DNA of 64,000 bases from Lentzea pudingi (GCF_014646255.1 NZ_BMNC01000001.1:375366-439365), one strand, 5' to 3'; positions 50,680 through 59,521 are shown, counted from the stretch's first letter. Notes: a model not told the origin generated them from the sequence alone. Numbers and translations are program-made.

Positions 50680-51510
50680 GTGAGGACCTGGTTCATCACG
50701 GGAGGGACGCCCGGAGGGTTCGGGATGGCCTACGCCGAGGCGGCGCTGGAGCAGGGCGATCGAGTGGTGCTGACCGCGCGACGACCCGCTGAGCTGCGGG
50801 AATGGGCTGCCGGTCACGGTGATCGCGTGGTGGTCCTGCAGCTCGACGTCACCGACGCCGGGCAGGTGCGGGCGGCGGTGCGGGCCGCGGAGGACCGGTT
50901 CGGCGGAATCGACGTGCTCGTCAACAACGCCGGCCGCGGCTGGTACGGCTCGGTGGAGGGCTTGCGAGACGAGACGTCTCGTCTCACCTTCGACCTGAAC
51001 CTGTTCGCCGTGGTCGAGGTGGTGCGCGCGGTGCTGCCGGGCATGCGGGCGCGGGGGGACGGCTGGATCGTCAACATGTCGTCGCTGGCCGGACTGGTCG
51101 GCGTGCAGGGCTTCGGCTACTACTCGGCGGCGAAGTTCGCGCTCGAGGGCCTGTCGGAGGCGCTGCGCCAGGAGGTCGAGCCGTTCGGCGTGAAGGTGCT
51201 CGTCGTGGAGCCGGGAGCGTTCCGCACCAACGCCTACGCGGGATTCCAGGGCGAACCGGTCAGCGAGACCGTGGACGCGTACGAAGGCCTGATCTCGGGA
51301 GTTCGCGCGGCGTTCGCCGACCAGGACGGCAAACAGCCTGGTGACCCCGTGCGCGGGGTGCAGGCTGTGATCAGCGCGATGAACGCACCTGTACCGCCGC
51401 ACCGGATCGTGCTCGGCGGCGCCGCGTACGGCGCCGCCATCGCCCTGCACGAGAAGGCACTGGTGGAGTTGCGGGAGAACGAGAAGCTCTCGCGCGGTGC
51501 GGATTTCTAG
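50680..51510 (+). CDS. SDR family NAD(P)-dependent oxidoreductase
   Basis: The 276-residue classical SDR has the nucleotide motif TGGTPGGFGMA (variant of TGxxxGIG), VLVNNAG, MSSLAG and catalytic YYSAAK. The last Ile of the usual glycine motif is Phe, as in some actinobacterial relatives. GTG 50680 has AGGAGAAG upstream. Probably repressed by the divergent TetR. Substrate unknown. Confidence 0.92.
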   Translation: MRTWFITGGTPGGFGMAYAEAALEQGDRVVLTARRPAELREWAAGHGDRVVVLQLDVTDAGQVRAAVRAAEDRFGGIDVLVNNAGRGWYGSVEGLRDETSRLTFDLNLFAVVEVVRAVLPGMRARGDGWIVNMSSLAGLVGVQGFGYYSAAKFALEGLSEALRQEVEPFGVKVLVVEPGAFRTNAYAGFQGEPVSETVDAYEGLISGVRAAFADQDGKQPGDPVRGVQAVISAMNAPVPPHRIVLGGAAYGAAIALHEKALVELRENEKLSRGADF

Positions 51511-51550
51511 GCGTGTCGTCGAAGGTTCGAGCCAGCGAGGCGACTGCCTG

Positions 51551-51652
51551 TCAGTTGGGATCGGTGAACGAGACCGGCTTGCCGGTGGCGCGGGCGTAGG
51601 CGATCTCCCTGCTGGTGGACTCGCCGACGTACCCGCCGGGGTTGACCACCAT
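51551..51652 (-). pseudogene. Remnant of a DUF4406/nucleoside deoxyribosyltransferase-like gene
   Basis: 33 codons on the minus strand read MVVNPGGYVGESTSREIAYA followed by RATGKPVSFTDPN and a stop. This matches the conserved C-terminal block of small 2-deoxyribosyltransferase-like proteins; the upstream two thirds are missing and the frame runs into the FMN reductase gene. It appears to be a decayed gene end in a 195-bp gap. Confidence 0.6.
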
Positions 51653-51705
51653 GACCCGGCACCCCGGCGAAGGTCTGTTCACGGGCAACCGCGCAGTGTG
51701 TCCGC

Positions 51706-52374
51706 CTAGTTCGCCGCGCCGCCGGCGGCCAGGCGCATCAGGTCGGAGTCGAGGTCGATCGTCAGCTCCGTACCGCCAGCGCTGCCGTACTCGTGCTGGT
51801 AGCTGCCCCACGACTCGTCGCGCACGGTCTTCTCGAAGCCCGACGTCATGAGCGCCACCAGTTCGAGGGCCGCACGGTCGATGCGCTTGTTGAGGCCGTT
51901 GTCCTGCCAGTCCTCGGTCGACGCGAACAGCGACGTCGGCACCACGACCGTGCGCAGGTAGGCGAACAGTCCGCGCATCTGGTCGTCGACCACGAGCGCG
52001 TGCCGGGCGGTGCCGGCGGTCGCGGCGAGCACGACGGGTTTCGCGATCAGCAGGTCGTTGTCGAGGATCTGGAAGAACGACGTGAGCAGGCCGCTCGCGC
52101 CCGCCTTGTAGACGGGGGTGCTCGCGACGATGCCGTCCGCGTGCTGCAGGGTCGCGATGGCGTTCTGCAGCTTCGGCCCGATGTGGTTCGACACCAGGGC
52201 GTTCGCGATCTCGGTGGCGAGCTCGCGCAGTTCGACCACCGTCGTGCCGACGGTCTGCGCCCGCTTGCCGACGAGGGTGGTGACCCGCCCGGCGACGCGG
52301 TCGGCGAGCAGGCGGGTGGACGACGGGTCGCTCGTGCCGGCGGACACCACCACCAGCTGGAAGTTCTGGCCCAT
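51706..52374 (-). CDS. NADPH-dependent FMN reductase (CE1759 type)
   Basis: The 222-residue flavodoxin-like protein reads LVVVSAGTSDPSSTRLLADRVAG, DGIVASTPVYKAGASGLLTSFFQIL and LAATAGTARHALVVDDQMRGLFAYL. It supplies reduced FMN to the LLM-class oxidoreductase encoded in the same operon. The ATG shares one base with the marR stop (TAATG). Confidence 0.93.
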   Translation of the reverse strand: MGQNFQLVVVSAGTSDPSSTRLLADRVAGRVTTLVGKRAQTVGTTVVELRELATEIANALVSNHIGPKLQNAIATLQHADGIVASTPVYKAGASGLLTSFFQILDNDLLIAKPVVLAATAGTARHALVVDDQMRGLFAYLRTVVVPTSLFASTEDWQDNGLNKRIDRAALELVALMTSGFEKTVRDESWGSYQHEYGSAGGTELTIDLDSDLMRLAAGGAAN

Positions 52375-52796
52375 TACTCCTCGCTCTGGCTGAGCTTGCC
52401 GGTGATCGCGGCGAGCTGTTCGAGTTCTTCGGGCGTCAGCACGCTCAGGGCGCGCGTGACGCTGCGTGCGTGCGGGCTGCCGATCTGCCGCTGGGTCGCC
52501 CGGCCCGCCGGGGTGAGCGTCAGGCGCACACCCCTGCGGTCGCCGGGGTCGGGGCAGCGGTCGACGTAACCCCGGTCGGCCAGGCGGTCGACCATGCGGG
52601 ACAGGGCCGGCTGGCTCAACAGCACATGGCGGTTCAGCTCACTCATCCTGAGTGGACCGTCGCACTTGGACAGCTGGTACAGCACGTCGTACTCCCGCAT
52701 GGTCAGGTCGCCCCAGATGTCCTCCGCGTTGAACTGCTTCATCAACACGGAGTACGCCTTCATCAGGGACTCCCACGCCTCGTTGGCTCGGGTCAC
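52374..52796 (-). CDS. MarR family transcriptional regulator
   Basis: The 140-residue protein has the MarR winged helix MSELNRHVLLSQPALSRMVDRLADRGYVDRCPDPGDRRGVRLTLTPAG and flanking dimer helices. It is encoded between the LLM oxidoreductase and the FMN reductase with 4-nt and 1-nt overlaps, so it most likely autoregulates this operon. GTG 52796 is its start. Confidence 0.93.
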   Translation of the reverse strand: MTRANEAWESLMKAYSVLMKQFNAEDIWGDLTMREYDVLYQLSKCDGPLRMSELNRHVLLSQPALSRMVDRLADRGYVDRCPDPGDRRGVRLTLTPAGRATQRQIGSPHARSVTRALSVLTPEELEQLAAITGKLSQSEE

Positions 52797-53950
52797 TTCG
52801 AGTCCTGGTACGGCGAGCCACCCGTGACGTTGTCACCCCGGTTGGCGTTCGGCTTGGGCTGACGGACCGGTCCGTCGCCGTACTTGTCGCTGACGCGTCC
52901 CGCGTGCGTCGGCGGCTTGGCGGTCTCGGGGTCCTGGCGCGCCTCGATCTCCTTGCGCAGCACGGGAACCACCTCCTCACCGAGCAGGTCGAGCTGGTTC
53001 AGCACGGTCTTGAGCGGCAGGCCGGCGTGGTCCATCAGGAACATCTGGCGCTGGTAGTCGCCGAAGTGCTCGCGGAAGGTCAGCGTCTTGTCGATGATCT
53101 CCTGCGGGCTGCCGACCGACAGCGGCGTCTGGTCCATGAAGTCCTCCATCCGCGGCCCGTGGCCGTAGACGGGGGCCTCGTTGAAGTACGGGCGGAACTC
53201 CTTGATCGCGTCCTGCGACCGCTTCGCGATGTACGCCTGGCCGCCGAGGCCGACGATGGCCTGCTTCTCGGTGCCGTGGCCGTGGTGCGCGTACCGCTGG
53301 CGGTAGAACTTGATCAGCCGGATGTAGTGCTCCTTCGGCCAGAAGATGTTGTTGGCGAAGAAACCGTCACCGTAGAACGCGGCCTGCTCGGCGATCTCCG
53401 GCGTGCGGATCGACCCGTGCCACACGAACGGCGGCAGGTCGTCCAGCGGACGCGGCGTGCTGGTGAAGCCCTGCAGCGGCGTGCGGAACTTGCCCTCCCA
53501 GTCGACGACGTCCTCGCGCCACAACCGGTGCAGCAGGTTGTAGTTCTCGAGCGCCAGCGGCAGGCTCTGCCGGATGTCGGCGCCGAACCACGGGTAGACC
53601 GGCGCGGTGTTGCCGCGGCCCAGCATCAGGTCCATGCGACCCTTCGCCAGGTGCTGCAGCATCGCGTACTCCTCGGCGATGCGCACCGGGTCGTTCGTGG
53701 TGATCAGCGTCGTGGCGGTGCTGACGATGAGCTTCCGCGTCTTCGCCGCGATGTGGCTGAGCAGCGTGGTCGGCGCGGAGGAGAAGAACGGCGGGTTGTG
53801 GTGCTCGCCGATCGCGAACACGTCGAGCCCGACCTCCTCGGCCTTCTCGGCGATCTGGACGATCGCGTCGATGCGCTCGGCCTCGGTCGGGGTCTCGCCG
53901 CTCACCGGGTCCCTGGTGATGTCGCTGACCGAGAAGATTCCGAACTGCAC
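52793..53950 (-). CDS. LLM-class flavin-dependent oxidoreductase (CE1758 type)
   Basis: The 385-residue luciferase-like TIM barrel begins VQFGIFSVSDITRDPVSGE and contains FAIGEHHNPPFFSSAP and GRMDLMLGRGNTAPVYPWFG. It uses FMNH2 from the operon's reductase to oxidise an unknown substrate. GTG 53950 with AAGGAGG upstream is preferred over an upstream start at 53992. It heads a three-gene operon. Confidence 0.93.
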   Translation of the reverse strand: MQFGIFSVSDITRDPVSGETPTEAERIDAIVQIAEKAEEVGLDVFAIGEHHNPPFFSSAPTTLLSHIAAKTRKLIVSTATTLITTNDPVRIAEEYAMLQHLAKGRMDLMLGRGNTAPVYPWFGADIRQSLPLALENYNLLHRLWREDVVDWEGKFRTPLQGFTSTPRPLDDLPPFVWHGSIRTPEIAEQAAFYGDGFFANNIFWPKEHYIRLIKFYRQRYAHHGHGTEKQAIVGLGGQAYIAKRSQDAIKEFRPYFNEAPVYGHGPRMEDFMDQTPLSVGSPQEIIDKTLTFREHFGDYQRQMFLMDHAGLPLKTVLNQLDLLGEEVVPVLRKEIEARQDPETAKPPTHAGRVSDKYGDGPVRQPKPNANRGDNVTGGSPYQDSK

Positions 53951-53980
53951 GGCACCCGCCTCCTTCAAACTTAGTGACTT

Positions 53981-53992
53981 ATGCGTTTGCAT
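53981..53992. promoter_or_regulatory. Short dyad ATGC-N4-GCAT upstream of the LLM operon
   Basis: ATGC-GTTT-GCAT lies 30 nt upstream of the LLM start, next to an ACTTA-N3-ACTTA direct repeat (53969-53981). The AT-rich block is a candidate MarR site and promoter. Confidence 0.4.
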
Positions 53993-54039
53993 CTACTCTA
54001 ACGCGTGGGCGCCCGATCCATTCCCATTACCCTGATCAC

Positions 54040-54644
54040 ATGTCGCTGGGCGTGGGGGACGCCGGCTTCGGCTACGGCGGAGTCCCCGTTTTCGCAGGTC
54101 TGTCTTTGTGGCTCACGCCGGTGAGGCCGTCGCCGTCGTGGGCGCGAACGGCTCGGGCAAGTCGACGCTGCTGCGCTGCCTGGTCGGCGCGGAGGTGCTC
54201 GACTCCGGCCGCGTGCTGTTCGGCGGCGCTGAGCTGGACGAGTCGTCGGCCGCGTTCCGTGCCGCCGTCGCGTCGCTGCTCGACGACGCCGACTACTTCC
54301 CGGACGTGTCCGTGGTGGAGCACCTGCGCCTGCTGGCCTGGCTGCACTCCTCGTCCGCCGACGTGTCGGCGGTGCTGGCGGAGGTGGGCCTGAGCCCGGT
54401 CGCCGACCAGTTGCCGCCGACGCTGTCCTCGGGCCAGCGGCACCGCCTCGGCCTGGCGTCCTGCTTCGTGCGCCCGCGCACGGTCCTGGTCCTCGACGAA
54501 CCGGAACAGCGCCTGGACGCGGCCGGCCGCGCGTGGCTGCGCACCCGTCTGCTGGCGGAGAAGGCGGCGGGCGTGGCCGTGGTGTTCGCGTCGCACGACC
54601 AAGAACTGGTGGAGGCGGTGGCGTGCCGGACCGTCACGCTGTGA
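54040..54644 (+). pseudogene. ABC transporter ATP-binding protein with apparent frameshift
   Basis: Frame one from ATG 54040 gives MSLGVGDAGFGYGGVPVFAG then LSL, the expected first strands of an ABC ATPase with A-loop Tyr. At about 54106-54110 homology jumps to another frame: HAGEAVAVVGANGSGKSTLL, signature TLSSGQRHRLGLA, Walker B VLVLDEPEQRLD, ending TVTL. One missing base near TTTGTGG would rejoin them. Alternatively translation starts at GTG 54108 and yields a 178-residue protein without the first strands. The permease gene follows with GTGA overlap and is intact. Confidence 0.75.
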
Positions 54645-55948
54645 CCGCGTTCGCCGTCGACCGGCGCCTGCGCACCCCGATGCCGTGGCGCTTCGTCGTG
54701 GCGCGGCTGTACTCGCAGCTCGTCGTGTTCTCGATCATCGCCGCGGTCGGGTACGGCTGGGCGTACGCCGGGCTGACGAAGACCCCGCAGGCGGGCAACG
54801 CCTGGACCGCCCTCTGCCTGTCGGTGCTGGGCGCCGCCGTGCTGATGAAGGTGGCGCTGGCGTTCGGGCCGGTCTTCGTCGGCGGGGACCGGATGTTCTG
54901 GGTGCTGAGCGCGCCCGTCGCTCGCGGGCCGTTGCTGCTGCCCCGGTTCCTCGGGCTGCTCGCGGTGGGAGCCGTGGTGGGTGCGGCCTGGCCCGCCGCG
55001 GTGTTCGGGATGGTGGGGGCCGTGGTGCCGCCGCTGGTCGCTGCAGGGGTCGGAGCCGGAGCCGGGGTGGCGGTGGTGGCCGGATCCGTGGTGGTGCAGC
55101 GGGCCCGGCTGCGGGTGCAGCCGTGGTTGAGCGGGCTGGTGGCGCTCGCGGTGGGGGCGCTGCTGGTGCCTTCGAGCTGGGCCGGCGGGCAGGGCGGGTG
55201 GCCCGTGGCCATGGCTGTCTGGGTCGTGGCGATCGGGCTGGTGGTGTCGGCGGCCGTCGCCGTGCGGCACCTGCGGCGGGCCGACCTCGCGGCCGGTGCG
55301 GCCCTGGCCGGGGCGGCGCGCGTGTCGGTGAACTGGTTCGACCTCGCCCTGTTCGGCGCGCTCCTCGCCGAAAGGCGCGCACGCCTGCTGGGACGGGTGA
55401 GGTCGTCCCGGCCCCGCGCCACCGCGCCCCGCTTCCTCGCCTTCGCCTGGATCGACGCCCTCCGCCTGCGCCGCACCCCGAACGCGGTCCTGCTCTGGGT
55501 CGCGCTGCTCCTCGTCCCCGCTCTCGTGGGACTGGCGTGGGAGTCCGCCGTCGTGCCCGCCGTGCACCTCGTCGCCGCGTTCCTCGCCACGGACCGGCTG
55601 GCCGCGGGGCTGAAGTTCGTCTGCCGGTCACCGGCGATGCGACGGGCGTCGGGGATGCCGGACCGGCGGCTGCGGCTGGCGCACCTCGTGTTCCCCGCGG
55701 GCGGCGCCGTGCTGTGGTGCGCGGTCAGCGTGGCGTTCACACCGCAGGTGTCCATGCTCAACGGGCTGATCTCGGCGGCGGGCGCGGTGGCGGTGGTCTA
55801 CCGGATCGCCACGCGACCGCCGATCGACTACGGTGCCGCGGTCATCGACTTCGGGCTCTACGGGCCCACGCCGCTGGGTCTGATGGCGCAGTTCAGTCGT
55901 GGGCCCGTGTTGCTCGCCGTGCTCGCGGTGGTGCAGATGTCGTTGTAG
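54641..55948 (+). CDS. ABC exporter membrane subunit (DUF6297-like)
   Basis: The 435-residue integral membrane protein has about ten hydrophobic segments, among them LVVFSIIAAVGYGWAYAGL and AAGVGAGAGVAVVAGSVVV, and arginine-rich cytoplasmic loops. It starts at GTG 54641 inside the ATPase stop codon, so it is the likely permease for that ATPase. It resembles the DUF6297 group of actinobacterial ABC permeases (from memory, modest certainty). Substrate unknown. Confidence 0.78.
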   Translation: MTAFAVDRRLRTPMPWRFVVARLYSQLVVFSIIAAVGYGWAYAGLTKTPQAGNAWTALCLSVLGAAVLMKVALAFGPVFVGGDRMFWVLSAPVARGPLLLPRFLGLLAVGAVVGAAWPAAVFGMVGAVVPPLVAAGVGAGAGVAVVAGSVVVQRARLRVQPWLSGLVALAVGALLVPSSWAGGQGGWPVAMAVWVVAIGLVVSAAVAVRHLRRADLAAGAALAGAARVSVNWFDLALFGALLAERRARLLGRVRSSRPRATAPRFLAFAWIDALRLRRTPNAVLLWVALLLVPALVGLAWESAVVPAVHLVAAFLATDRLAAGLKFVCRSPAMRRASGMPDRRLRLAHLVFPAGGAVLWCAVSVAFTPQVSMLNGLISAAGAVAVVYRIATRPPIDYGAAVIDFGLYGPTPLGLMAQFSRGPVLLAVLAVVQMSL

Positions 55949-55966
55949 GAGAACGCCTCCAACGGT

Positions 55967-56626
55967 TCAGGCGAGCAGTGACGCCACACGCTCGGCGGTG
56001 GCCACGCTGGACTGCGGGTTCTGGCCCGTCACGAGCCCGCCATCCACGACCACCGTGCTCGACCACGGCTCGCCGGCGGACACCCGCGCGCCCAGCTCGG
56101 TCAGCCGGTCGGCGACGAGGTACGGGACGTTCAGGCCGCCCTGGCGCTCCTCCTCGTTGCTGAACACCGTCATCTCCTTGCCGGCGAACACGAACGTGCC
56201 GTCCGAGCGGACCGCGCTGAGCAGCCCCGCCGGTCCGTGGCACAGGGCCGCGACGACCTTGCCGGCGTCGTGGAACTCCGCCAGCAGCGCACCCAGGGCC
56301 GTGTCGGACGCCAGGTCGGCCATCGGGCCGTGCCCGCCCGGCAGGTAGATCGCGTCGAAGGCGGCAGCGTCCACATCGGACAGCACGGCGGGCGCGCGCA
56401 GGTCTTCCAGCGTCGCGACGGCCTCGTCGAACCTGCCGTCGAGGCTCACCTTGTCCACGGTCGGCACGACACCGCCGGGCGTCGCCAGCGTGACCTCGAC
56501 ACCGGCCTCCCGCAGCACGCGGACGGACTCCACGACCTCCTCGGCCCAGTACCCCGTGGGGTGGCTCGTGCCGTCCGCCAGCGTGAGGGAGTCGGCGCCG
56601 GACACGACCATCAGTAGCTTCTTCAT
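55967..56626 (-). CDS. DJ-1/PfpI (Hsp31-like) family protein
   Basis: The 219-residue protein has the type 1 glutamine-amidotransferase fold with nucleophile Cys129 in AALCHGPAGLL, a partner Glu near residue 29 (GYWAEEV) and IYLPGGHGPMADL. Members are glyoxalase III/deglycase or chaperone-like proteins. It is divergent from a LysR gene 56 nt away, likely its regulator. Confidence 0.92.
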   Translation of the reverse strand: MKKLLMVVSGADSLTLADGTSHPTGYWAEEVVESVRVLREAGVEVTLATPGGVVPTVDKVSLDGRFDEAVATLEDLRAPAVLSDVDAAAFDAIYLPGGHGPMADLASDTALGALLAEFHDAGKVVAALCHGPAGLLSAVRSDGTFVFAGKEMTVFSNEEERQGGLNVPYLVADRLTELGARVSAGEPWSSTVVVDGGLVTGQNPQSSVATAERVASLLA

Positions 56627-56670
56627 GTCCCCAAGGACATCACAGATCAGCAGAACGCGACGGATGAGCT

Positions 56671-56684
56671 ATAAGTTGTCTTAT
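56671..56684. promoter_or_regulatory. LysR-type dyad ATAAG-N4-CTTAT overlapping the lysR start
   Basis: Perfect 5-nt arms with a T-N11-A core, in the 56-bp gap between the DJ-1 and LysR genes. TATAAG (56670-56675) lies 7 nt from ATG 56683, so it may also serve as the -10 of a leaderless, autoregulated lysR mRNA. Confidence 0.6.
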
Positions 56685-57576
56685 GGCTGGGAGGTTGACG
56701 GACCTGGATCTGCTGGTGACGTTCCTGGAGATCTACCGAGGCGGGTCGCTGACCAGCGCGGCCACCCGGCGGGGGCTCACCCAGCCGGCCGTCAGCGGCC
56801 AGCTCACCAAGCTGGAGAAGGAACTGGGCGCGCCGTTGTTCGTGCGGGGCAGCCGCGGGGTCACCCCCACACCCCGTGCCGACGACCTGGCCCGCCGCGT
56901 CGGCCGGCACCTCGACCAGCTCAGAACCGCGCTCGACCCCGAAGGCACCCTCGACGGCACGGTCCGGATCGGGGGAGCGGCGGAGTTCATGACCGTCAGG
57001 GGTCTGCCCGCACTGGCCCCGCTGACCCGCCGCGGCCTCCGGTTCGAGGTCACGTTCGGACTGGCCGCCGACCTCCTCGACGCCCTGCGGAACGGCAGGC
57101 TCGACGTGGTCCTGTCCTCGGTCAGACCGGGGGCGGGGTTCACCGCCACGCCGCTCACCGACGAGGAGTTCGTGCTGGTCGGGCCGCCGCTGCTGGCCAG
57201 GACCGTGGACCAGGACCTGCTGGCGGAGGACCCGGCACGCGCCCTCGAACACCTGCCGCTCGTCGCCTACGACAGCGACCTGCCGATCCTGCGCCGCTAC
57301 TGGCGCAGCGAGTTCGGCAAGCGCCCCCGCAACACCGTCGCCGTGACCGTGCCGGACCTGCGCGCCGTGCTGGCCGCGGTGATCGCCGGGGCCGGGGTGT
57401 CGGCCCTGCCGCGCTACATCGCCGAGCCCGCACTGGCCGCGGGTTCCGTCGAGCAGTTGCACCACCCGGAGGTACCGCCGCTGAACACCCTCTACGTCGT
57501 CACCCGCGGCACGCCCGCCAAAGCCACCGAGGCCGTCGCGGAGCACCTCATCTCACGGGACTGGGGCGTCCTGTGA
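56683..57576 (+). CDS. LysR family transcriptional regulator
   Basis: The 297-residue protein has the LysR HTH (LDLLVTFLEIYRGGSLTSAATRRGLTQPAVSGQLTKLEKELGAPLFVR) and a periplasmic-binding-like effector domain (GTVRIGGAAEFM...LPLVAYDSDLPILRRYW). It is divergent from, and probably regulates, the DJ-1 family gene. The stop is adjacent to the convergent lexA-like stop. Confidence 0.94.
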   Translation: MAGRLTDLDLLVTFLEIYRGGSLTSAATRRGLTQPAVSGQLTKLEKELGAPLFVRGSRGVTPTPRADDLARRVGRHLDQLRTALDPEGTLDGTVRIGGAAEFMTVRGLPALAPLTRRGLRFEVTFGLAADLLDALRNGRLDVVLSSVRPGAGFTATPLTDEEFVLVGPPLLARTVDQDLLAEDPARALEHLPLVAYDSDLPILRRYWRSEFGKRPRNTVAVTVPDLRAVLAAVIAGAGVSALPRYIAEPALAAGSVEQLHHPEVPPLNTLYVVTRGTPAKATEAVAEHLISRDWGVL

Positions 57577-58236
57577 CTAGACGCTGCGCAGCACCGACAC
57601 GACGATGCCGAGGATGACGGCCTTGTCGCCGTCGATCACGGGGTAGTCGGCGTTGCGCGGCTCCAGGTACACGTGGCCGCCCTTGCGCTGGTACACCTTC
57701 ACCGTCGCCTCCTCCTCGATCATCGCGGCGACGATCTGCCCGTTGTAGGCCTCGTGCGTCTGCCGCACCACGACCGTGTCGCCGTCGCAGATCGCGGCGT
57801 CGATCATCGAGTCACCGCGCACGCGCAACGCGAACACGTTGCTGCCGCGGCCGACCAGGCCGCGCGGCAGGTGCAGCACCTCGTCGACGTGCTCGACGGC
57901 GGAGATCGGCGCACCGGCGGCGATGTCGCCGACGACGGGCACCGAGACCGAGCCGTCCGAGCCGCCGCCCGCCGCGATCGGGGCCCCGCTCAGGAACACC
58001 CGCACGTCCATCGGCCGCGTCACCGAGCCGCCGCGCTTGAGGAAACCCTTGTCCTCCAACGCCGACAGGTGCTTCGACACGCTGGACGACGACTTCAGGC
58101 CGACCGCCTCGCCGATCTCACGGGTGCTGGGGGAGTAGCCGTGCTCGACGACCCAGTCACGAATGGCGACCAGGATCATCTGCTGGCGCTCCGGCAGCAC
58201 CGTCGTGTCGAGCTCGAGATCGTCGTAGGCGGTCAT
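57577..58236 (-). CDS. lexA: LexA-type S24 repressor
   Basis: The 219-residue protein has a LexA winged helix (ERQQMILVAIRDWVVEHGYSPSTREIGEAVGLKSSSSVSKHLSALEDKGFL), the self-cleavage site at Ala107-Gly108 in GDIAAGAPI, catalytic Ser143 (GDSM) and Lys180 (ATVKVYQ). All catalytic parts are intact, so RecA-stimulated autocleavage is expected. No actinobacterial SOS box is visible upstream, and the recognition helix SSSSVSKH differs from the common form, so this could be a second LexA paralogue. A TACTAT box 6 nt before the ATG suggests a leaderless mRNA. Confidence 0.88.
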   Translation of the reverse strand: MTAYDDLELDTTVLPERQQMILVAIRDWVVEHGYSPSTREIGEAVGLKSSSSVSKHLSALEDKGFLKRGGSVTRPMDVRVFLSGAPIAAGGGSDGSVSVPVVGDIAAGAPISAVEHVDEVLHLPRGLVGRGSNVFALRVRGDSMIDAAICDGDTVVVRQTHEAYNGQIVAAMIEEEATVKVYQRKGGHVYLEPRNADYPVIDGDKAVILGIVVSVLRSV

Positions 58237-58293
58237 CCGGCGATAGTAGTAATCCACTTGCCAGACACGATCGGGTGGTCGTTCGATCATGCG

Positions 58294-58860
58294 ATGACCT
58301 CTGCCTGGGTAGGAGAACTCGTCCGGCTGCGCGGCGTCGAACCCGAGGACTGGGAGGCCTTCCACCGCTTCGACGGGAACACCGGCGACATGCGGCGCAT
58401 GGACCGGATCCACCCGCCCCGATCCGCTGCGGCGCAACAGGAATGGGCGCGGACGACGGCGTTGAAGAAGCCGGAGGACGACGTGCTGTTCCTCGCGGTC
58501 GAGTCGCTGGCCGACGGCGCGCTCGCCGGCATGGTGACCACCGGCGAGACCGACCACCGCGCGGGCCGGTTCTCGTACGGGATCGCGATCGGCACCGGGC
58601 ACAAAGGACGCGGCTACGCGACGGAAGCCGTGCGGCTGCTGCTGGCCTTCATGTTCGGCGAGCGCCGGTTCCACAAGTGCGAGGCGAGTGTCTGGGGGTT
58701 CAACGACCCCTCGATCGCGTTGCACCGCAAGCTCGGCTTCACCGAAGAAGGCCGGTTGCGCGACCACGAGTTCTTCGCAGGACGCCACCACGACGTGGTG
58801 CTCTTCGGCCTGACCGCCCCCGAGTTCGCCGCCCGGCACCCGCACCCGCGCGAGATCTGA
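58294..58860 (+). CDS. GNAT family N-acetyltransferase (RimJ/RimL-like)
   Basis: The 188-residue protein shows VRLRGVEPEDWEAFHRF at the start and the acetyl-CoA site YGIAIGTGHKGRGYATEAVRLLLAFMFGERRFHKCEASVWGFNDPSIALHRKLGFTEEGRLR, the RimJ/RimL pattern. It acetylates a protein N-terminus or small amine. ATG 58294 has no clear ribosome-binding site. Divergent from the LexA-like gene by 57 bp. Confidence 0.92.
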   Translation: MTSAWVGELVRLRGVEPEDWEAFHRFDGNTGDMRRMDRIHPPRSAAAQQEWARTTALKKPEDDVLFLAVESLADGALAGMVTTGETDHRAGRFSYGIAIGTGHKGRGYATEAVRLLLAFMFGERRFHKCEASVWGFNDPSIALHRKLGFTEEGRLRDHEFFAGRHHDVVLFGLTAPEFAARHPHPREI

Positions 58861-58876
58861 CCGGCTGCCCCACGAT

Positions 58877-59521
58877 GTGGCGGTGAGCACACGACGGGAA
58901 CGCTCCTGGGGGCTGCGTCCAGGTAGGTCTGTGCGAACCCAAGCGGCGCCAGTGGCGCTGACACCCGAAGCGGCGCCGGCGGTGCTGGACGAGTCCGCGC
59001 TGCTGGACCTGTACGAGTCGACGGCCGAGCGGCTGCACCGCTACGTGGCCAGGCGGGTCGGCCCCGACGCCGCGCAGGACGTGGTGTCGGAAGCGTTCCT
59101 GGTGCTGTGGGACCAGCGCGCCGGGCAGGCCTACGAGGCCGATGCCGTGCGTGCCTGGCTCTACGGGGTGGCGACGAACCTGCTGCGCGGTCACGTCCGC
59201 GCCGAGGAACGCAAGCTGCGGGCGTGGAGCAAGGAGTACGCGGCCCGCACCGACGAGGCCGACATCGGCGACCGGGTGAGTGCCGCCGCGGACGCGGACG
59301 TGCTCGCCGGGCCGCTCACCGCGTGGCTCGCCGAACTGCGCGTCGAGGAACGCGAAGTGCTGCTGCTCAACGCGTGGGCGGACTTCTCGCCCACCGAGAT
59401 CGCCGTGGCGCTCGACGTCCCGGTGGCCACCGTGCGCACCCGCCTGCACCGGGGCCGCGCTCGACTGCGCACCCGCCTTGCCGCGACCGACCACGACTTC
59501 ACCGAGGACAGCCATGTCTGA
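58877..59521 (+). CDS. ECF-type RNA polymerase sigma factor
   Basis: The 214-residue protein has a sigma-2 region (LYESTAERLHRYVARRVGPDAAQDVVSEAFLVLW, AWLYGVATNLLRGHVRAEER) and sigma-4 (LRVEEREVLLLNAWADFSPTEIAVALDVPVATVRTRLHRGRARLRT). The first 35 residues are a non-conserved extension. The downstream gene starts 8 nt inside it, and this pair type (sigma with a CU044_5270-type membrane protein) recurs in actinobacteria. Confidence 0.92.
   Translation: MAVSTRRERSWGLRPGRSVRTQAAPVALTPEAAPAVLDESALLDLYESTAERLHRYVARRVGPDAAQDVVSEAFLVLWDQRAGQAYEADAVRAWLYGVATNLLRGHVRAEERKLRAWSKEYAARTDEADIGDRVSAAADADVLAGPLTAWLAELRVEEREVLLLNAWADFSPTEIAVALDVPVATVRTRLHRGRARLRTRLAATDHDFTEDSHV

Noticed and set aside
58237..58293. 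SOS (LexA) box upstream of the LexA-like gene
   Set aside because: GTTCGATC occurs at 58281 but no TCGAAC-N4-GTTCGA palindrome is present.
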